DNA from: Mesodorylaimus sp. YZB2_4 | Lineage: Eukaryota > Nematoda > Enoplea > Dorylaimida > Dorylaimidae | Direction of reading: 5' to 3' | NCBI GenBank assembly: GCA_030248295.1 | Contig: JASANH010000916.1 | Coordinates: 124,001 to 188,000 of the forward strand | Length of the DNA stretch: 64,000 nucleotides | In this document: positions 25,034 through 35,887 of the stretch, piece by piece | Position numbering within the stretch: position 1 is the stretch's first letter | Layout: each line of letters starts with the position of its first letter | Translations under genes and position numbers: made by a program | Notes under the pieces: model-generated | Databases searched by the model: none | Told to the model about the DNA's origin: nothing | Seen by the model: the letters and a program-made list of their open reading frames with translations, nothing else

Positions 25034-26615
25034 CTGGTAACGGATAGCACAATTTCCTGACCGATACCCACATTATTCGCAGTGCATATTGGAGTGTATG
25101 CCGTGGCCGCAATGTCAGAATCACTGACAGTCAGACGGAGCCGTTTTGAAGGCAAAGACTCTGCCAAAAATTGCTCGCTCCCACTACAGCTGGACGTTGG
25201 GGACCTGTGCTCGGATTCTTCGAGAATAGCACCTGCGCTCGATGCTTTTCGACGTCCCCCGTCTGATGCATCATCTTGGACGTTAAAAAGCGCCAGTTCC
25301 GTCATGCTTGTACTTGCAGATATTCGATTTTTCTCGATCCGTTTTCGCTTTCGCTGCAGTAATTTTTCTTCATTCTCGATCCACTCTTTTTTCATACCAA
25401 TCTGCAAAGCGTCTTTACAAATGTAGCATCCAGCCACACGACGACATTAGGGAAGAAAAAATCGGAAATACCTGAAAACATTTGAGGAGTCGACATTTTT
25501 GACAGAAACGGCGAGAAATCGGTGTGATTTCGCATTTATTACCAAAACAGCAGCGGTGATAATCCTATAATCAAGCGAATTAATTATGTAAGATAATCAT
25601 ATCTAACAGACTCAAGAGACGGCCCCTCCAAGACATCGATGATGACGAGGTTGATATAGCAAAGAATTACTACAGTATATGCCGAATTACTGTAGGGTAC
25701 GAAAAAATAACACAGTTCGAACGCTCTAAATGGGTGAGCTGCTTATAAATAATGCACCATTCAAGTGCCACCGAATAAGAAAGCGTGCCACCACTGCCAG
25801 GGTCAGAGATGGTCCCTCACAATTTCTTTATATCTGAACCGAAGTCTCCCGCTTATTCCCTAACCTTTACAGTATTCGTAGCTCGCAGCGTGGACCCATT
25901 TTCACCGCTACTGCGGCCACCATTAAAAATGCTCAGGCATATTTACAAAAATATGTTTTTCCTGACCTTTTTTCTTGCGCGACAGTATGACCATCTTTAA
26001 AACCGTATGATTGGCCAAACTGACGCGAGCAGTATCTTCAATGGCCACCGTGGTGAGGCCATGAGCATGAGCAGTTGTCGCTCTCGAAAGGCTTTTCAAA
26101 AATTTTCCCACCACAGGGGAGATACAGTATATTTTGAACACTCAGCGCCAGACTATTGAAAAACGCAGGGCAAGCGCAAATGAGATAGTCCCTTAGCTGT
26201 AACCTTGCAAAAGACGTCTAAAAAAGCCAAAAATTCAACCGGGACTCTATCCTTAAGAATACCGCAGGAGGAAACCGAGATAAGTAGCGAGACTAATGAT
26301 TGCAACGCATATCTTCCCCAAAATATGACCTCTTATCTTTTATCACCGCAGCCTTACCTCATCTTTTAAAGCATTGCGTCGAAAGAATGCTTTGCAAGAT
26401 TCGCACGTTATGGCATCAAAATTGTATCCAGTCGCTCGATCACCGCACACACCACAAGCTTTCGGCTGATCCTTATGCTGCCTTCGAAATTTCTGTAGAT
26501 TGTTGGACGACGAGGATACTGTCTCATGGCCTACATGAAACGCCTTCGTTGCATTTGTCGAGCGAGAATGATACAATCGCTGGCGCGGATCATCTGGTGC
26601 TTTTAGCAAATCCAT
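25034..26615 (-). CDS. Second HR96-like nuclear receptor (DNA-binding part; ligand domain not found)
   Basis: Minus-strand exons: 26615-26358, 25564-25472 and 25401-25034. Phases agree, giving about 239 residues before a donor (AG then GTAGGG) at 25033. The ATG at 26615 is directly preceded by an in-frame TAA. The first zinc finger reads [14 protein letters not shown], with the same P-box [12 protein letters not shown] as the gene at 5598. Finger 2 ([14 protein letters not shown]) fills exon 2. Exon 3 begins [12 protein letters not shown] and continues into a Ser-rich hinge. Both introns interrupt the same codon positions as in the first gene, so the two are paralogues. No convincing ligand-binding exons follow. 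The gene is either incomplete or its ligand domain is too diverged to recognise by eye. Confidence 0.85.
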
Positions 26616-28226
26616 TTAAACTGCTTGCAGACCGTCCTCAGAAGCAAAGAGTTGCCGACCGAAGAGACTGTGCAAATTGCGAAGGTTATAAAAAGTTGGA
26701 AAAACCCTTCACAGTTTCGTCAACCACCTCCTCCATGCATTGCAAAGCGACATTAGGAATGTCAGTTAGGTCAGGAAGAGTAATCGAATAGACGCATTTC
26801 CCATATCTGAAGAATGCCTAAACCAGTTACTCGTCTCCACAGTACTGTGCATCAGAGTGCCGTACATTAGCGCACCGTCTGTTATGCATGGCTTGCACTC
26901 CACCCTCTTGCCTAATAGTTTTCCCATGCCACCAATACATAGCCAACTTTAAAACTTTGTACTTCATACGACGCCTACGCAGAGTTTGCTAAGTTGTTGA
27001 GGTAGGTACCTGCCAGTTCTGTATAAGTTCATACCCTTCGATGCGAGGGTGGTAGCTGCGTAAAAGACAGGAAGCGTGCCTGGTAGCAAATCACGGACTG
27101 TTGGGCCTGGCTGATACTGCGCACAATAAGGTGTTTGCGTCATGGGCCAAAGTTTTTCGTCGATTGCCTCTTTTAGAAGAGAAAAACACAGACGAAACCA
27201 TGCCATGCAAAACAACAGGAGTAGACCGGAAATTGCGTGGGACTTGCTGATTTTAGGTAATTACGATCAATCGTGGACTTGTAGACTTGGTCGTGGGGAG
27301 TTTTTTGACATCAAGGCAAGCTGACGTTCCGGATGCACCAGAAACTTTGCAACCAGAACAGTAACGATATCCCAGTCGACTTGGTGAATGACTTTCTTTT
27401 GTCATGAATGCACGATTGCTATCACCAAATATTGCCTGCACACGCAGGACAACTCAAAACACCACGTCAATACTGTATAAAAATAGGCTCAGGATTTCCT
27501 GTGTCTGCTCGAGGACAACAAGTCTTTCTCGCACTCCGCGCCACCCTCACTTTCGCTGTGTATACACTTATGGCGTCAATAAACGCAAAGTACAATAGCG
27601 GCTATACGAACCGGATACCCTGTACTGTATGGGTACTTATTATGCCTGTGCTGCTGCACTTGACCGCCCACACACGAGACCGTTTATTGGTCTGTCGGTT
27701 TTCAAAGTACGCACGCAGTTAGAGTGAAGGTGATTCGAAAACTTTCCCTGACTGATACTGACTCTAAAATGATGTTGATCTTGAAAATATAATTTGAGAA
27801 GTTTGTGTGCGCGAGTTTCGCACAACAAAAACATGAAAAATCTTGCACACACTCTACAGCAGAGTGCAGCATATTAAGACACAATTTCGAATATTTTTGC
27901 CGCTCAAAAATTGAACGACAAATTAAAAATCAATAAAAATTAAAAAATCACAGTCGCAGTGTTTTGGTTCACCAACAGGAGATGTGAATAGCCGTGATTG
28001 ATACTGTATCCGCCAAATAAAAAAGGACCGGTTAGTTGTCAGCAGGCCAGCATCAGACTCTTTGTCAGCTAATAAGAGCGGGTCAGAGCTATAGTACGAA
28101 CTTACTTAGTTTCAATTTAGAAATTTCCTTCCATCAGCGCCATTTATTCGTTTTCCTTCTACCAGCTCTATATAAGATAAGGTAAGCCTAAATTCCCCGA
28201 GAGACAAAAAATTAAACAAAAGTATA
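26616..28226. other. Non-coding stretch
   Basis: No gene is supported. Short frames at 27404-27722 lack domains or splice context. Confidence 0.35.
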
Positions 28227-28232
28227 TTTATT
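28227..28232 (-). promoter_or_regulatory. Polyadenylation signal AATAAA of the calcium sensor gene
   Basis: AATAAA on the minus strand, 39 bases after the stop codon of the gene at 28272. Confidence 0.6.
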
Positions 28233-28271
28233 TATAGGCATATTTAAAATTAAAAACACTGCCAAAAACTT

Positions 28272-28829
28272 TTATGTCAGAATTTTACACAATTCTTTAT
28301 CGGCAATACAAGAATTGACAAATTCTTCCATAGTCAATTCTAGATCGTGATTTGTATCCATCCGTTCAAAAATCATTCTCGCCCTTTCTTTAGGCGACAC
28401 AAAAGAAAGTTTCTTGGCCTCCGTGCCCAACATTTGATAAATAGCTTCCAAGATTTTGACCAATTCATTTTCTTCGATAGATCCACTGCCATCGATATCG
28501 TACATACGAAAAACCCATTCCAGTTTATCTTTCGGTGAACCGTTCGATGTTATGTTCACGGCTATGAGAAATTTACGGAAATCCACAAACCCGGCATTAT
28601 CAGAATCGAAGGCCCGAAATGCGTATTCGCTAAACTCTTCCGCAGCACCATTTGGGAAAAAATCCTGATAAACTTTCAAAAATTCTTCTCTCGTCAAACG
28701 ACCTTCTGGACAATTTCGCATAAAAACTTTAAACCAATGCCTGATATCCTTTTCAGAAAATTTTGTGTTCTTTTTTAAGTATTCTAATTCTTCCAGACTT
28801 AATTGAGGTTTGCTGTGTTTCTTGCCCAT
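28272..28829 (-). CDS. Neuronal calcium sensor (hippocalcin/frequenin-type EF-hand protein)
   Basis: A single exon of 185 aa, the usual family length. It begins MGKKHSK, giving the N-terminal Gly2 for myristoylation and a basic patch. EF-hand 1 has the family's inactivating Cys-Pro (residues 40-41). EF-hand 2 (75-86, [12 protein letters not shown]) has Ala at position 5 and Lys at position 12 in place of the acidic ligand, so it probably does not bind calcium. EF-hand 3 (111-122, [12 protein letters not shown]) is canonical. EF-hand 4 (158-169) has Leu in place of the central Gly but keeps Glu169. Family members switch membrane binding by calcium-myristoyl exposure in neurons. Absence of introns could reflect a retrocopy, but the frame is intact. 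An acceptor-like site about 35 bases upstream suggests a 5' untranslated exon. Confidence 0.95.
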   Translation of the reverse strand: MGKKHSKPQLSLEELEYLKKNTKFSEKDIRHWFKVFMRNCPEGRLTREEFLKVYQDFFPNGAAEEFSEYAFRAFDSDNAGFVDFRKFLIAVNITSNGSPKDKLEWVFRMYDIDGSGSIEENELVKILEAIYQMLGTEAKKLSFVSPKERARMIFERMDTNHDLELTMEEFVNSCIADKELCKILT

Positions 28830-28869
28830 TCTTATTGTGAAGGTGGAATAATTGATTTTTGAAGAAACC

Positions 28870-31270
28870 TGAAGTTAGGCGTGGAATCTTTGTTAGATAA
28901 CCCTTTTAGAGATACTTTCGAGATAGCTACGCGCCTAGAAACTGGCTCACGACAATGGCACCATACCTCGGCCATTACTCCTTGGCTTCATAAGTGAGGC
29001 TAGAAATTGGGCTGGCAAGCAAAAGCTAAATTCTCGCATCGCTCTTTAGATATATAGACGCCGCCAACTGACGTTTCGCATAATGTGTTTGCTATAGGAG
29101 AAAGAAAAAGCGCTCATTTTATGTCAAAAATCCTCTCTCGAATAAGTGTATCTGCCTTTTCTCTATCCTTTTCCCAACCTCTAAAGTTTAGCTTTATCTT
29201 AGCTTCCAACCTCGTTTCAGCTAAAAGCAGAATCGACGAAATTTTTTTTCCATCATGCATAAGGCAGCTATATTGGAATTTTTGATGGATAATCCCACCT
29301 GACTTGGTCGCGTGCAGAAGCTGTTTCGATTTTCTGAATTTTATGTACATAAAGCGTTGGAAAATTGGAAGGCGGAAATGAGACAAATGACAGTTAAACA
29401 AAAACCTGTGCAGTTCGGAAAAGGCAATTTAGAGCGAGCTTTCGCGGGATCATAGAATTTGATAAGACTTGGGTTCGGTTTCACTTAGCCAAGATCAGAT
29501 AACGCGGTCAAGAAGGTTCCAGAAAATTTAATAGATTTGTTTGTAAGCAAAAAGTGTGAAACGAATTATGATCGTTGGGCGAACAGGTGGTGCTCTGGGT
29601 AATAAAATGTAATTTGATGAAACTGGGCTAACAAGTAGAAGAATGTGAAATGGTGCAGCTATCACAGATTGATGTCTTATCGTGTCTTTGCCCGGACGAG
29701 CCGGAAATAAATTGGTTTTCTGAAAAGTGCTGGCTGCGGCTTCACGCGGCAGAGGCTGGGGAAAGAGTGGCGTATGGTTTCCTTAGAGAGCAGCCATAGT
29801 TGAGGGCTTGAAATTAGGGAAGGGCATAATGAAGCAGTGTAAAGAAACAAACAGGTACAGCGAAACCACCAGTAGGTTGAGGGGGGAGGGCAATGTGGAT
29901 TCGTGACGTTTATAGACTTCACGACACGAACATGTCTAAATTTCGCCTTCAGGTCAGCCAATTTTTTTATGCAGAAATTGCAGCATGTGCACAAACAGAA
30001 TTATAGTACGTGCATGCTATATGCTCATGGAAACTGCCCTTGCGGAGGCTCGATCATTATTTGGTATTGCCTTTCAACAAAAGGCAGAAAAAAAATAGAC
30101 TAATGGGACAGAAAAATTGTTCCTTCAGACTTGACGACCTTTCTGCGAATGCCTATAATAATCATTACACGATGCCCAGGGGATCGTGTAGCTTTAACTC
30201 TGGCTTCCTCGTTACTGACCGTGAGTCCTTTAATCACCTAATCGGCTGCAATTGCGCGGTGATAAAAGAATCGTTTCTGCATGAACGTGAAATTCCTGTT
30301 CGGTCAATAATCCACCATCAGTACTCACAACGGGTTGTACAAGTCAGAAAACTACTCTTCCCAATAGGCGGACTCGGCAAGATAATAGATTTCTATTGGT
30401 CGACCATCATCGAAATCTCATCGCAAAGAAAGGTATTGACTGGAAACAAAAAATGGGAGAGCTCCAAATACATAACACGGGAATTAGGGACTACAGGACC
30501 CAATTTCGTGACCGAGTGCGCAGGAGCTGTGCCAGCACAAAACGATGGGGACTCCTCTCTTCCAACATGGCCCCGCTGGGTCGCCCTGACGCCTAGCGAT
30601 ACGGCTTCCCTATCAGCTTACCCGGGCCCTGCCATATCCAGTGCTGCTGGTGGGGTCTAGGAACGGCCAGCCGCACTGGTAGTAGGTATGTCAGGATTCG
30701 AGGAGTGCAATGTCCTCATCGTCGATCCCGCTCAGGGGAGGATGCGGGATCTCGTGTGGCCCATAGGGGATGGCACTGGGGGACTGCGAAGTCAGGAACC
30801 CTTCTTACAGAGATTGATGCAGAGAGAACCACCACCAACTTCCAGTTTCACCTTCAGTACATATTGATTCGCAGAATTTTTTCGACAGCGACTTGGAAGA
30901 GCGGGATTTCGAGCCCCGGTCACCTGCGTGGAAGGCGAAAATCATACCGATTTGACCAAAAGAGCCTGAAAAATATTGGGAGTATCACGAGGATTTTAAA
31001 AAGTTCGAGGTGGTGAATAATGCAGCGACCTTTCGTTCATGGTTCTCACTGGCGACAAATCATGCTATGTGCATCATGTGCGCGCGCGTGTGTGATAGAG
31101 CTGTGTATTTGATTTTTATTTGTATTCGCTGTGTTTTGCATAAGTGTACCATGGCATGGTTGCAGTTAAGAATAAAAATGATCAGAAATTCCGTGCGTAG
31201 ACGAGAGCGATGACAGAAACCGTGCAAGTACTTTCAGGAGAGCAATGACTGAATCTTCGCAGGAGGAGGA
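28870..31270. other. Mostly non-coding stretch
   Basis: A 216-codon open frame at 30010-30660 (+) resembles no known domain. A tRNA-like B box on the minus strand at about 30890-30905 (GGCTCGAAATCCC) suggests a SINE fragment. No gene is supported. Confidence 0.3.
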
Positions 31271-31486
31271 ATGGAGCTGCTGATCTTGTTTGCAAATTTG
31301 GCCTGGATTCAAGTAGTCCAAGGCCAAGTCAAAAAAGCCCTTTGGAAGTGGCCGTTATTAGAGCCAAGCAATGTACAGTATATTTCCGGGTGCAAAGAGA
31401 GCACCCATCGCTGGTCCGACTCTGAGAAGTGGTATCATCGACGAGATGTTCCAGGCTTGAAGGTGCTTTGTGATCACGCTGCATGA
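31271..31486 (+). CDS. Possible small secreted protein (71 aa)
   Basis: A frame starting at a true ATG encodes a short hydrophobic N-terminus (MELLILFANLAWIQVVQG) that would serve as a signal peptide, followed by 53 mostly polar residues with two Cys. No family is recognised and no splice sites are evident. A frame of this length can occur by chance. Confidence 0.2.
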   Translation: MELLILFANLAWIQVVQGQVKKALWKWPLLEPSNVQYISGCKESTHRWSDSEKWYHRRDVPGLKVLCDHAA

Positions 31487-32104
31487 ACACCACGTACAAC
31501 CCACGTACAACATCACTTTAAAAGTGCAGTGTCAAAAATCATAAAGTGACAGACGAGTAAGATATCAGTACCTGTACTTGTACTTCATGACATACAGAGC
31601 TGTACAAATATCGCATTGCAGTACTGAGTATCCCAAGTCAAATCTAATCCAGAAGGGACTTACTTGAGGGGTCCATTTGTTAATTCAATTTTTTCACAAA
31701 AGGTGCAACAGGAAAAAGGTGTCTTTCGTGTTTTCTTCACGCACTTAAAATACCAGTTCCTCCAAACGCCATTCACTCTTAAAAAATGCCACTACATTGT
31801 CGCGATTCCATATCAGACATTCAGAAGAGGAGTTACGAGTTACCGCTTAAAATTTATCATGCATGGGCCTTTTAGAAGCAAACTGAAATTGGCGTACAGT
31901 AGCTAAGCTAAAGCTCCGCACTTGCGTGAACCCCTGTGGGAGCACTCTGACGGGGGCCCAGGCAGACGAAGCTGTCTCAAACTGCCCACTGGAGTGGTCC
32001 CTGTTTATCAAACTGCTTTTTTAAGCTATCAAACTGTTAGGTTGACAGTGACGGCTAATGTGCACGGCTAGATTTTCCAAGTCACAAGGAACAAATCAGG
32101 TGTC

Positions 32105-32185
32105 TGGGGTGGACCCAGGCGGGACCTCCCGACTGGCAGCCCAGTAGTTTATCACTTAGCCACTTTCCGCCCCGGTCTCCTCAAG
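32105..32185 (-). repeat. Diverged tRNA-like SINE head
   Basis: On the minus strand an A-box-like GTGGCTAAGTGATAAACTAC is followed by GGGCTGCCAGTCGGGAG and a degenerate B box (GGGTCCACCCC). Spacing fits a tRNA-derived promoter. The sequence differs from the (CATGA)n family. Confidence 0.4.
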
Positions 32186-32186
32186 A

Positions 32187-32986
32187 AAACGTCACACTTG
32201 TCAGAGAGGTCTATATCGACCCCTCTGGAGTATTATGTACTTGTCATTGAGCAAAGATAGTTACCATTCGTCATAGCATGACGAGTTGATAGGAGAAACG
32301 AATTTTAGACCAATCGAAAACATATTTCTAAGTGATAAAACATGTTGTTTAACCATAACTCAAAAGTTCTGAATGCATCACTTGCTGATAAACACACTAA
32401 TTGCATCCTCTATTCAGTTATTCTGGACCGGCCATGGTGAGACATTATGCCCCGCAACGTTTTCAAAATTGCACGCGAAATTGAATTTACAGCAAGTGGA
32501 TGATCTGACTAAATAGCACCGCCTGCGGCGTATTGTATCTTTTCAATTTTTTTCGTAATCAGTGATTGATCGTGAGCATCACCACAAAAATATCACGCTG
32601 TAGAACAGTTTTTGAAATTGGGGGCCCTTCTGGCGAGGTCCTGGCAACAAATGTTTTCGAACAGCACTGGGCTTGAAATGGTAATTAAGATTGAAGGAAG
32701 AAAAAGTGTCTGGTTTGTTTCTAAGGCAAAAGTGGAAGAGGTGCTTTCATTTACCATCGCACAGGTGAACCTCAGGTCGTCTGATTTCAGTCAGAAACAG
32801 GCTATTTACATACTTTGCGAGGCTAGACAGATAAGAGGAACCAATGCGATAAGACCTGACACTAAAAAGGAAGGTTCAGAGCAGCCAAACGCTATCGCTA
32901 TATCAAGTCAGACTATTTACCAAAACTTACTACGTTCGGGCTCGCAAGTCATCATGAGAGCGATTAATTTAATTTTACCTGCTTAC
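32187..32986. other. Region upstream of the membrane-protein gene
   Basis: The frame of the downstream gene stays open back to 32612 without an ATG that starts a plausible signal sequence. It is treated as 5' untranslated or intronic sequence. Confidence 0.35.
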
Positions 32987-34162
32987 ATGAAACTCTATAG
33001 TTTCTTCATATTTTTTCTTATTTTTGAACAGAGTTCAGATGGCTTAGAAAATAATTTTTGCAAGTTTTGCACTTGCGAGCTGGATGGTCGACTCAGTGTT
33101 TGTGTTTCAAGCGATGAATCAGTTTATGCTCGCCTTTCTTCCCGACAATTGAAAAGATTGAAAACAGTATCGAGCAAATTGAATTTAACTTCTTTAACAA
33201 TTGTATTAGTGCAGAGTAATTATGTGGAGGAAAATGAGACAGTGAAAAAAATGCTTGCCGGATCTTGTAATTTGCCTGCAACTGTTGCATATCGACAATG
33301 TTGCTCTTCTGAGACGATGGACACACTGTTAAGTGATTTTCCAAATTACGAAAAATTCTTTCAATATACAACAAATAATTTTAGTAGCTGTTGGAATTTA
33401 GTTTTACCAAGTTCAGCTCAACGTGATTCAGAGTCAATGAAAATTCTGCATCAAATTTTACATTCTCCATTATGGCATGTGAAAAAGAACTCTGACAGTC
33501 GGATTAATGAGAGGGGACTCGAGGAAAATTTTAATCAACCTATTACTGTGACAAATACAGGGAACATTTTCGCACCACTGCCACCCCAAATCAAAGATGT
33601 CGTCGCGAGGCCACCCAACCCGATTTCGAGTACCCATAAATCGAAATTCCGCGTCTCCAGTGCATTGGTCATTTTGATCCTCTTGTCTTGCTCACTGCTA
33701 GTAGCGGCCATTTTTGGACTTATTTTCCTATTGTGTCGCTCAAAAATTAAGAAGCATGATTTTCAGAATTCTGATGAACCAAAAATTGATCTTAGCGATA
33801 AGGGATTGACGATTCAGGAAACATTCCCTTTGAGAGATCCCAGAGATTACCTTATTGCACCTGATCCAAAGTTCTCTGAGACCCGAGCACCGGATGTCGT
33901 ACTGCCACGCGGACGCTGGGGATCTGACAGTGAGCGGTACGATGACTTGGTATTTGAGGAGCCAGTGCCATTCTTCCGCCGTGCCTATTCAGTTCCAACT
34001 CAAGCTAATCGAAGTCGGACATCATCAGTGAAGACAAATGCGAGATCACAAAGTGGCTATTCCTCGACGGGTGTGTCAGCCAGCATCTTGAACACAATTG
34101 TGGAAGAAAGCGATGAGCATGAAACAAAAGCTAAGCGGAAATTTGTGTCGTTTGCCTCTTAG
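32987..34162 (+). CDS. Single-pass membrane protein with LRRNT-like N-terminus, family unknown
   Basis: One open exon of 391 aa from the ATG at 32987, chosen because a signal peptide follows (MKLYSFFIFFLIFEQSSDG). An upstream in-frame ATG at 32954 is also possible. The ectodomain starts with a cysteine cluster (CKFCTCELDGRLSVC) resembling an LRR N-terminal cap. One or two leucine-rich-like turns follow, then further Cys. A transmembrane helix lies at about residues 226-250 (ALVILILLSCSLLVAAIFG), followed by a stop-transfer RSKIKKH. The cytoplasmic tail of about 135 residues is Ser/Arg-rich with acidic patches. It is probably a cell-surface protein; the ligand is unknown. A broken copy of its 3' half lies at 36705-37320. 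Confidence 0.8.
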   Translation: MKLYSFFIFFLIFEQSSDGLENNFCKFCTCELDGRLSVCVSSDESVYARLSSRQLKRLKTVSSKLNLTSLTIVLVQSNYVEENETVKKMLAGSCNLPATVAYRQCCSSETMDTLLSDFPNYEKFFQYTTNNFSSCWNLVLPSSAQRDSESMKILHQILHSPLWHVKKNSDSRINERGLEENFNQPITVTNTGNIFAPLPPQIKDVVARPPNPISSTHKSKFRVSSALVILILLSCSLLVAAIFGLIFLLCRSKIKKHDFQNSDEPKIDLSDKGLTIQETFPLRDPRDYLIAPDPKFSETRAPDVVLPRGRWGSDSERYDDLVFEEPVPFFRRAYSVPTQANRSRTSSVKTNARSQSGYSSTGVSASILNTIVEESDEHETKAKRKFVSFAS

Positions 34163-34590
34163 GCTTAGGGCTTGTATGTATGCAGCCACTTCATGGTAGC
34201 CCTGATTGTATCGTGGACAAAAATGTTTTAAAGGACTGTACTCGTAGGTCTTTCTTTGTTCCACTTTTGTGGACCAAGCTGAAAGCTTTTTGTGGACTGT
34301 TGAGAGTGTTTTTTTGTGTAGATTTTGGATTACGCTGTGGGTTACATCGCATTGCTCAAAACATGTCAAAATGTATTGACGTTAAACCCTAGTCTGGACC
34401 GTACTTGACATTTTCAAGTAAATTCAATAGCATTTTCGAAACATTGCGAGTCCGCCATGGATGGTGGCTTGGAGAGCTGCTGCTGCACGGACTGACGTTG
34501 ATGGCAAAATGTCGCTGTTGCGACTGCTCGTTAGCGCGCGAGTCGAATCGACAAATCTTCAAAGAGACATACCTACGTGGGCCAACAACT
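34163..34590. other. Gap between converging genes
   Basis: 3' regions of the membrane protein (+) and the GPCR (-). A minus frame at 34389-34676 could be an alternative last exon of the GPCR but lacks a convincing acceptor. Confidence 0.35.
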
Positions 34591-34596
34591 TTTATT
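34591..34596 (-). promoter_or_regulatory. Polyadenylation signal AATAAA of the GPCR gene
   Basis: AATAAA on the minus strand, 125 bases after the stop at 34721. It supports the stop as the natural end of this gene. Confidence 0.5.
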
Positions 34597-34720
34597 TTTG
34601 CCTCCCACGCAATCATTAATTGCCTCAGAGAACCTCTTGCCAGAACGAAACAGACAAGAAAGAGACATGTGAACATGTGACAAAGGTACGTTAATACACC
34701 CTAAAGATAACTAAAGCGAC

Positions 34721-35887
34721 TCACAGTATTTTTGCCATCAACAACCTGCATCTCTCTCGGAATTCTCGGTTACAAAAACCGTACAAAAATATATTCAAGC
34801 TACTGTTAGCTACAATTAGCAAAGTCGAAGTGCCGACGAGATTATCCATCAAAGGACTCGCAAACTGCTCTGCGCTCATGGCAGCCTCACAAAAGTCAAT
34901 GATCGCTGGCAGGCTGTGGCAAAGGATAAACTTCAAGAGAACACAGAACATTGTGACAGTTACTGCCCTCATTTGCTTATCACCAACCCTCGATCGCCCT
35001 CTGTTCACTTGGGGTGAATCACTGCTCGCTGAATCACCAATCAGTGCTGAACGCAGCGCATAATCAGACGAGGTGCGCCCTTCCACAACCGACGTGAATC
35101 TTTGCATTTCTATTTCTTCTGGCGCATCTCTCCGAATTCTGGCAGCTCCCGCTACCCCGTACGGTGAAGTCAGGAGGCGGTAGCTTCTTCTCAATGCCCC
35201 ATATATCAAAACGCTCAATGCGCACAGCAGAGCTAGCGGGCCGAATGAGAGGAGCAGAGGATTGAGGATCAACTTGTAAGTGATCCAGTAGGAGGGTCGA
35301 CTCCGGAACTCTGCTGTTCTCACGAAGTACACGAGTTCTCTGCTGCTCATTTCGTAGCACTGGAATACGTCGGCTTCGAAATAGCGTGGGATGTTGTACA
35401 GGACGGCCAGGACAGAGCAAACGGTGGCCATAATGACGGACCTTCGTCTTGCGTCATAGAATCTGTGCCGGAATGGATGGCACAATGCGAAGTAGCGTTC
35501 GGTCGACAGACATACAATCAGCCAAATGCAAGCGGTGTAGGCCGCGTTCGAGAAAAACATGGCGGGGGGATACATGCGGACATACCACCCGTACGATTGC
35601 CTGCGACCGTACAGAAGACAGGGCAGGCTGGCCATGAAGAAGGAACCCAGGAGGACAGCAAAGTCGATGATGCACAGTGGGATTGTGTAGATACTCACAA
35701 CCGACACCGGCTTCTTCTTGAGGAATACTACTAGGCATAACAGATTGCCGATCACACCGATGGCGATGAAGAATGACAAGATGGGGCCTGTTATGTAGTA
35801 GCCATAGGCGAGTGGGACTGGCTCGTATTGCAAACGAACAACGCATACACGTTGCGCAGAATTGTTGGTTTCGTTGACCGAAGACAT
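34721..35887 (-). CDS. FMRFamide-receptor-like neuropeptide GPCR
   Basis: One exon of 388 aa. The first in-frame ATG is at 35887 (MSSVNETNNSAQ); the frame opens further upstream without an ATG. The N-terminus carries an N-glycosylation site (NET). TM1 contains IGVIGNLLCLVVF. TM3 is followed by CLSTERYFALCHPF, an ERY form of the DRY motif typical of FMRFamide-receptor-like proteins. TM7 contains LNIFLYGFCNREFR, an NPxxY variant. Loop 3 holds acidic and Ser-rich stretches. The last codons, AAA ATA CTG TGA, overlap a donor-like CT/GTGAGT, so a longer spliced tail is possible. The protein should act in the plasma membrane as a peptide receptor. It lies between the membrane-protein gene and that gene's broken copy. 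Confidence 0.92.
   Translation of the reverse strand: MSSVNETNNSAQRVCVVRLQYEPVPLAYGYYITGPILSFFIAIGVIGNLLCLVVFLKKKPVSVVSIYTIPLCIIDFAVLLGSFFMASLPCLLYGRRQSYGWYVRMYPPAMFFSNAAYTACIWLIVCLSTERYFALCHPFRHRFYDARRRSVIMATVCSVLAVLYNIPRYFEADVFQCYEMSSRELVYFVRTAEFRSRPSYWITYKLILNPLLLSFGPLALLCALSVLIYGALRRSYRLLTSPYGVAGAARIRRDAPEEIEMQRFTSVVEGRTSSDYALRSALIGDSASSDSPQVNRGRSRVGDKQMRAVTVTMFCVLLKFILCHSLPAIIDFCEAAMSAEQFASPLMDNLVGTSTLLIVANSSLNIFLYGFCNREFRERCRLLMAKIL

Noticed and set aside
30010..30660. 216-codon plus-strand open frame
   Set aside because: No domain, no consistent codon style and no splice context. Composition changes along its length. Probably chance or old repeat.
34389..34676. Alternative last exon of the GPCR on the minus strand
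   Set aside because: No good acceptor with the required phase, and an AATAAA follows the existing stop within 130 bases.
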